Shown here piece by piece: positions 59,641 through 64,000 of a DNA stretch of 64,000 nt. A model generated the notes under the pieces. It was not told where the DNA came from and did not search any database. It saw only the letters and a list, made by a program, of their open reading frames with translations. The stretch comes from Allium sativum (lineage: Eukaryota; Streptophyta; Magnoliopsida; Asparagales; Amaryllidaceae): positions 308,193,456 to 308,257,455 of the forward strand of contig CM060922.1 in assembly GCA_030737875.1 (NCBI GenBank). Direction: 5' to 3'. The number at the start of each line of letters is the position of its first letter. Position 1 is the stretch's first letter. The position numbers were made by a program, and so were the translations under genes.

Positions 59641-61166
59641 CTGGTCCCCGAGCCCATTTTTGGGCCAGTATTCGTTCTGATGTATCTAGTCCGATTTCTG
59701 TCCAGATTCATCTGCCTAAACCTATTTAAACAGCCCCAAACCTAGCCTTCTCTACACACAATTCTATTCTACTTCTACTCTGCCTCTGTTCTAAATAAAA
59801 ATAAAAATGGCGTCGCTACTCTGCTAGAATCAAAACTAGAAGCTAATCAACATCAACCTAAGCAACTCAATTCAAACTAGAGATTAAGGCTTCAAGCAAC
59901 GACACCTACACCATATTGAATCAAATCAGAAGATTAATCAAGTTAGACGTTTCAACGCGACAACGAATCGATTTGTCCTCACTTAGCCAATCAATGTAAG
60001 TTCTAGTTGCTTTCCGATTTAAATATTTAACTATAATATGGCCATGGAATAAAGTGGAATTGGATTTAAGTATGTTTATCGATTCAGATCTATTTCTGTT
60101 GCTTCTTGAACCTGGAGTTTTGAGACTTGTTCATCTTTATTCTCATGTCTAGTTCATGGTCTATTCAGCCTGTCGTAATCTTAATATGCCTGTGATGATG
60201 TTTTTCTCTCCGATCTTATTTTGATGCAAGATTCTACCTTTCCCCTATTTATTTTCTTTCGATGAACCTTGGTCAATTTCGGACCTTGGCCTAAAATCAC
60301 GACTTGCGTACGATATGTATACGGGGGAATTATGGGATTATTGCCTATATGAATATGATGGAATTATTGGCAACATGAAATTGGATATTATCATTGTATT
60401 TGCGAGTTTGGGCTTGATATGTAAATTTTGGTATAATCTTGTTATGAGGAAATTTGCATAAATATTATATGCATGGAATTTGGCGTAAATTTGGATCTAT
60501 GTAATGTAACATGTAAATCAAATCAAAAGATTGGACAACTGGCTTGTATTGTAATAAAAAGGTTATGGATTGGGGTAACTACATCATGAATCACGATTTG
60601 GGTTTATTGGATATGAAACTTAATACATGTAATGTTGGCTAGATCTTGACATATGTAAAAGGGCATGAAATTTGGTATAAATGTAAATTGTATAGGATTA
60701 GGCATATATAAATTGACATATGTAATTTGGCATGGAACTTGATAGATGTGTAAATTGGCATAAAATTAGCATACATGTAAAACGACATGAATTGAACATA
60801 TGTAAATTTGGTATGAATTGGGCATATGTAAAACTGACATGTAACCTAGAACTTGGGCATATGTTAATTATGAAAATTTTGGAATATAAACATATATGAT
60901 AATTTATGACTTGGAGAAAGTTTAATATGAACGCGCCTAAGTTGGGTTTTGGGTAGTTGGTTTGTATTGGACATATAGAAGGCACGTAAACATGCTTATG
61001 AACTTGAAACATGAATTGGTTATGAATATGAATCATTAACTTGATAATAGGCATAATTGAAAACATGAAACTCGCCATGAAACTAGACACGAACTTGACA
61101 TGAAACTTGAACATGTACATGACATTTAGAATGAACTAGAAAATGGCCAACTCGAGGTTGGGTTGA

Positions 61167-61345
61167 GTTTGCAGTGTAATTCTGCCCGGAACCGCCCGGC
61201 AAATCCAGTTACTGCAAACAATAGGATCCAATGTGGGTAGTTGGTCATATCGCACTTGAAAACCCGAGGTCAGACTGAGTTGTGGTGTAATTCTGCCTGG
61301 AACCGCCCGGCATATCCAGTGACCACAACAACAGGTCTGATGTGA
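61167..61345 (+). repeat. Two copies of the structured LTR module (E2)
   Basis: Copy 1: stem GTTTGCAGT/ACTGCAAAC (61167-61175 with 61211-61219). Copy 2: stem GTTGTGGT/ACCACAAC (61279-61286 with 61322-61329), plus an outer TCAGAC/GTCTGA pair. The loops keep CTGCCCGGAACCGCCCGGC with single changes. Spacing is 112 bp. Confidence 0.8.
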
Positions 61346-61369
61346 GAGGTTGGGGTGCATAATGAATTA

Positions 61370-61765
61370 ATGACTTAATAGGGTTAAGTCACGAACCGCT
61401 TGAATATACTTAACCAATTTGACATGATGACTTGATAGGGTTAAGTCACAAACCGCTTGAATATACTTAACCAAGTTGACATGATGACTTTATAGGGTTA
61501 AGTCATGAACCACTTGAATATGCTTAACCAATTTGACACGATGACTTGATAGGGTTAAATCACGAACCGCTTGAACTTACTTAACCAACTTGACACATGA
61601 TTCGTAGGGCTAAGTCATGAACTTGAACGACAACACTTAGCCAATTTGACATGACACGTAGACGGGTTAAGTCACGAACTTGAATGACCACACTTAACCA
61701 ACTTGACATGCTAGACTGATGGGGTTAAGTCTCGAATTTAAATGACAACACTTAACCTGCTGGAC
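61370..61765 (+). repeat. Seven-unit 57-bp hairpin minisatellite in E2 LTR
   Basis: Units of about 57 bp, each with GGTTAAGT and, about 20 bases on, ACTTAACC. Unit 5 carries GGCTAAGT (61608-61615) with ACTTAGCC (61635-61642), a compensated pair. Absent from E1. Confidence 0.9.
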
Positions 61766-62914
61766 GGAAACCCTAGTTACGCGGTCCTTTTCAACAGTAA
61801 CCCACTAGATGTATCATGGTACCCTGGAACTAGGCAGGGTGGGGCACGATTACTGGGCTGATTGTAAGCGACCAGAACGACGGCTGAGTTGGTGCGCCAT
61901 TGTAGGTTCAGGCGGACTACGGTCGTGCACGTAGTCTGGAGTTGAAAAAGCAGGCATTGGGCACCAGTAGGTTTACACTGTGCGTGCTTGATTTGTGTCG
62001 GTGGTTGGCACCCTAGGGCTTGATACACCCTATGGTGGACCTAGCACAGGTGACTACATTCGTGATAGGGCCATATGACACAGACACATGAACGAGATAG
62101 GACTTGTAGGGAGCCGATCGATTAATAGATCGTTTCGTGAGACCAAGTAATGGATCATTTTATGACATTGGGCAAGGGATCATTTTATAGTCAACACATG
62201 ACACGGGTTGGGATACTAGTACGGTTGGTGCGGAGCAAATAGATATCATAAAAATATTTTAATGGTAAAGCAGAGAAATCTTGCGATGCTTGATAGAAAT
62301 CTTGCGAAATTATACTTAGTTTATCTTGAATGGAAACCTGGCGATGTTATACTTGACAAAAACCGTATGAGGTTATTCTTAGTTATCTTTCCTGTAGCTT
62401 ATCTTGTCATCATGCTTATGTTTACTTTCAGTTTATTCATGCCATGTTATCTTTACTTGTTTTTATGGTGAAAGTCACTAGGACTTACTCAGTCTTTATG
62501 ACTGACCCATTTTGTTTTGCCTCTTTTTCTTCCGTTTCCCCCCCCCCCTCTAGGTTCGCAGGGTGGGAATACAGCTTAGTTCGGATCTTACCAAGCTCCA
62601 AAGCTCTTTTATGTACGGCTTGGATTTCTCTTGGCTATGGCTTGCTTTGCTTTATTGGGGAATGATTTATAACTATGGTTTTATGCTTCTTTACTATTGC
62701 AAGACAGATTTCGATGTAATTGACTTAATAGCATTTTGATGTAAAAGGCTTTAGACCTTACTAGATTTTAAAGCAATGAAATTTGGGTTTTTCCTTCCGC
62801 TGTTTTATTTATGTTCTGTCTTGTAATATTTCTGTGTATGTTTACCTAGATAATACTCCACCAAAGCTAGTGCATTCCCTTTGTGAGTGACCCTAGAGGA
62901 GGTGGGGTGTTACA

Positions 62915-63125
62915 TTTGGTATCAGAGTAGAAGGATACCAGACTGGGCAAAAGTTTTCAAAAACCTTCTGAACTAGTTTTCAAAACATTTACAAAGAAGC
63001 AAATTTTCAAGAAAATTTTGTTTTGATTAAAAGGCATATTCCCCAAAGCCATAAGCACTATCTTTTGATTCTCTCTTGAAATCTCTTCTTTCTCTTTTCA
63101 CCATAGTTTCGTAGGCATACAACAC
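62915..63125 (+). mobile_element. E2 leader with PBS
   Basis: PBS at 62917-62928, then untranslated leader with purine-rich and CT-rich stretches up to the first gag-like ATG at 63126. Confidence 0.75.
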
Positions 63126-64000
63126 ATGTCGGAGGGCAAAGTAGTGCCCAACTTCCATCTGTAGCCGCAGTAGTTCCATCTGCGACTAATCTTATTTCAA
63201 GCTTTGTAGGGTTGCCGTGCGATGGAGGTAGCTTTCGAGAAACTTGTCAATAAGCTATACGAGGATAGTAAGAACGAGGATAAAGAACACAAGCCTAAGG
63301 ATGAGAAACTTGTTGATAAGACATAATCCACGAAGGAGGAAAAGGTGAAAGGGAAGAGGTCAAAGTAAAAGAATAATAAAACCCATGACAAGAAAGAACA
63401 TCGTTGGTATGGTAAAAAGGGACATGTAGTTAAGTATCATAGGACAAGGACAAGGGCAAAGAACAAGATCGTCGAGAGGGCAATTGTATGCTCTCACTAC
63501 TAGCATACCTAAGAGAGGTGGTAACGTTTCTGTTAAAAGTTTAGCTTCTATTTTCTATCATACCATGGGAACTTTGTTTTTATACATCGCATCCTTTTAA
63601 TTCTACCTCGATAGTTGAGTCTCTCCACCTTAGTACTAGCGTAGTAGAGGATCCCATTTTTGTCTCAAATCCTGTTGGGGAATCGGCTCATGTATTCATG
63701 ATTTGTTTGGATTTGAGAATGTCTATGCTAAGTGTTGAGTTTAGAAGTAATGCTTATGTTTATGTTTTGGGCTATGGGTTAATTCTAGCGATGGAGTAGT
63801 TATCCAGTAAGGGTGACATTCTCGGTTTTGAAAAGAGGGTAGTTAGACTCTCGACTTGCCTCGGTAATACCCTCGAAGTCGCGTGTAACCTTTAGGGTTC
63901 TCTCATGATTAGTTACCTAGAATCTCTTGATACATTTATTGATCCGCTCGAGTAGTGTTCACCACTAAGGCGGATGGTTCATTTCACTTATGCATGAGTT
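63126..64000 (+). pseudogene. Decayed gag-protease region of E2
   Basis: Short charged frame from ATG 63222 (MEVAFEKLVNKLYED) to a stop near 63328, then many stops. At about 63387-63431 a piece keeps the Gly-Lys-Lys-Gly-His core of a CCHC zinc knuckle but has lost its cysteines. From 63590 a long piece resembles the Ty3/gypsy aspartic protease domain (RVP_2 type): conserved NPVGES and an ILAMEWL-like end (its Trp codon is now TAG) are seen. The catalytic DTG motif is not recognisable. Gag packages RNA and the protease cuts the polyprotein, but this copy is inactive. RT and integrase would lie beyond the window. Confidence 0.65.

Larger units (their letters stand above)
59255..62914 (+). mobile_element. 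5' LTR of Ty3/gypsy element E2 (3.66 kb, Tekay/Del-like)
   Basis: TGTAACAACCCG ... GGGGTGTTACA, followed by PBS TGGTATCAGAGT (62917-62928, last base changed). It is inserted in the leader of E1. It shares with E1 the CGTTCGTCTCGGAATTCTGC string near the start, the GTCGAC cluster, the structured modules and the TTACTGGGCT block. It has a TATA-like box TATTTAAA at 59723 and a six-codon leader ORF at 59817. Confidence 0.85.

Noticed and set aside
60698..61120. 140-codon minus-strand frame as a gene
   Set aside because: It is antisense to repetitive 'gaacatgtaaattgg'-type LTR sequence; composition explains the open frame.

Overview
This is AT-rich plant nuclear DNA, almost certainly from a flowering plant and probably a eudicot. 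The evidence is plant-type LTR retrotransposons with initiator-Met tRNA primer sites, a CACTA transposon, hAT and MITE elements, and intron-bearing fragments of plant peroxidase, casein kinase 1, CDKG-like kinase, DUF829/TMEM53 and short-chain dehydrogenase genes. I found no intact host gene, rRNA, tRNA or CRISPR. The window is best read as layered mobile elements. Layout: (1) 1-14718 is a giant-LTR retrotransposon on the minus strand (element M: 5' LTR 9910-14718, non-coding interior split into 8725-9909 and 2351-2642, truncated 3' LTR 1102-2350). A related 6.08-kb solo LTR (G2, 2643-8719, plus strand, CAAAC target duplication) sits in its interior, and the end of another LTR (1-1101) is inserted in its 3' LTR. 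(2) 14719-17206 holds a diverged copy of the giant-LTR U3 and a double fold-back repeat. (3) 17210-27995 is a complete CACTA transposon with a GTA target duplication. It carries no visible transposase but has broken pieces of five unrelated host genes, four on plus and one on minus: a Pack-CACTA element. (4) 28214-30054 is a hAT element with a decayed ZMYM1-type transposase and an 8-bp target duplication. (5) 30259-33115 contains a tandem repeat, a minus-strand copia LTR, and a plus-strand copia LTR with PBS and a broken gag. (6) 33116-41216 has no gene I can recognise. (7) 41217-42234 is a MITE cluster, including one inserted in a TA microsatellite and one near-perfect 97-bp hairpin. (8) 43057-45267 is the 3' end of a Sirevirus-like copia element. 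(9) 45268-56244 is a second giant-LTR element (G4) with 6.19-kb LTRs around only 1.3 kb of non-coding interior. (10) 56245-64000 holds two nested Ty3/gypsy elements (E1, then E2 inside E1's leader) that look like the Tekay/Del chromovirus lineage; E2 ends with a decayed gag-protease region. The strongest leads are three. First, the Pack-CACTA with five captured genes. Second, the giant-LTR family, in which four copies keep a TATA box about 1.06-1.08 kb from the LTR start, covarying palindromes upstream of it and short conserved hairpins downstream, while the interior has no coding capacity. Third, structured repeats in the E1/E2 LTRs: an approximately 112-bp module with compensatory stem changes, a seven-unit 57-bp hairpin array with a compensated base pair, and a strictly spaced array of GTCGAC palindromes just upstream of the TATA box.
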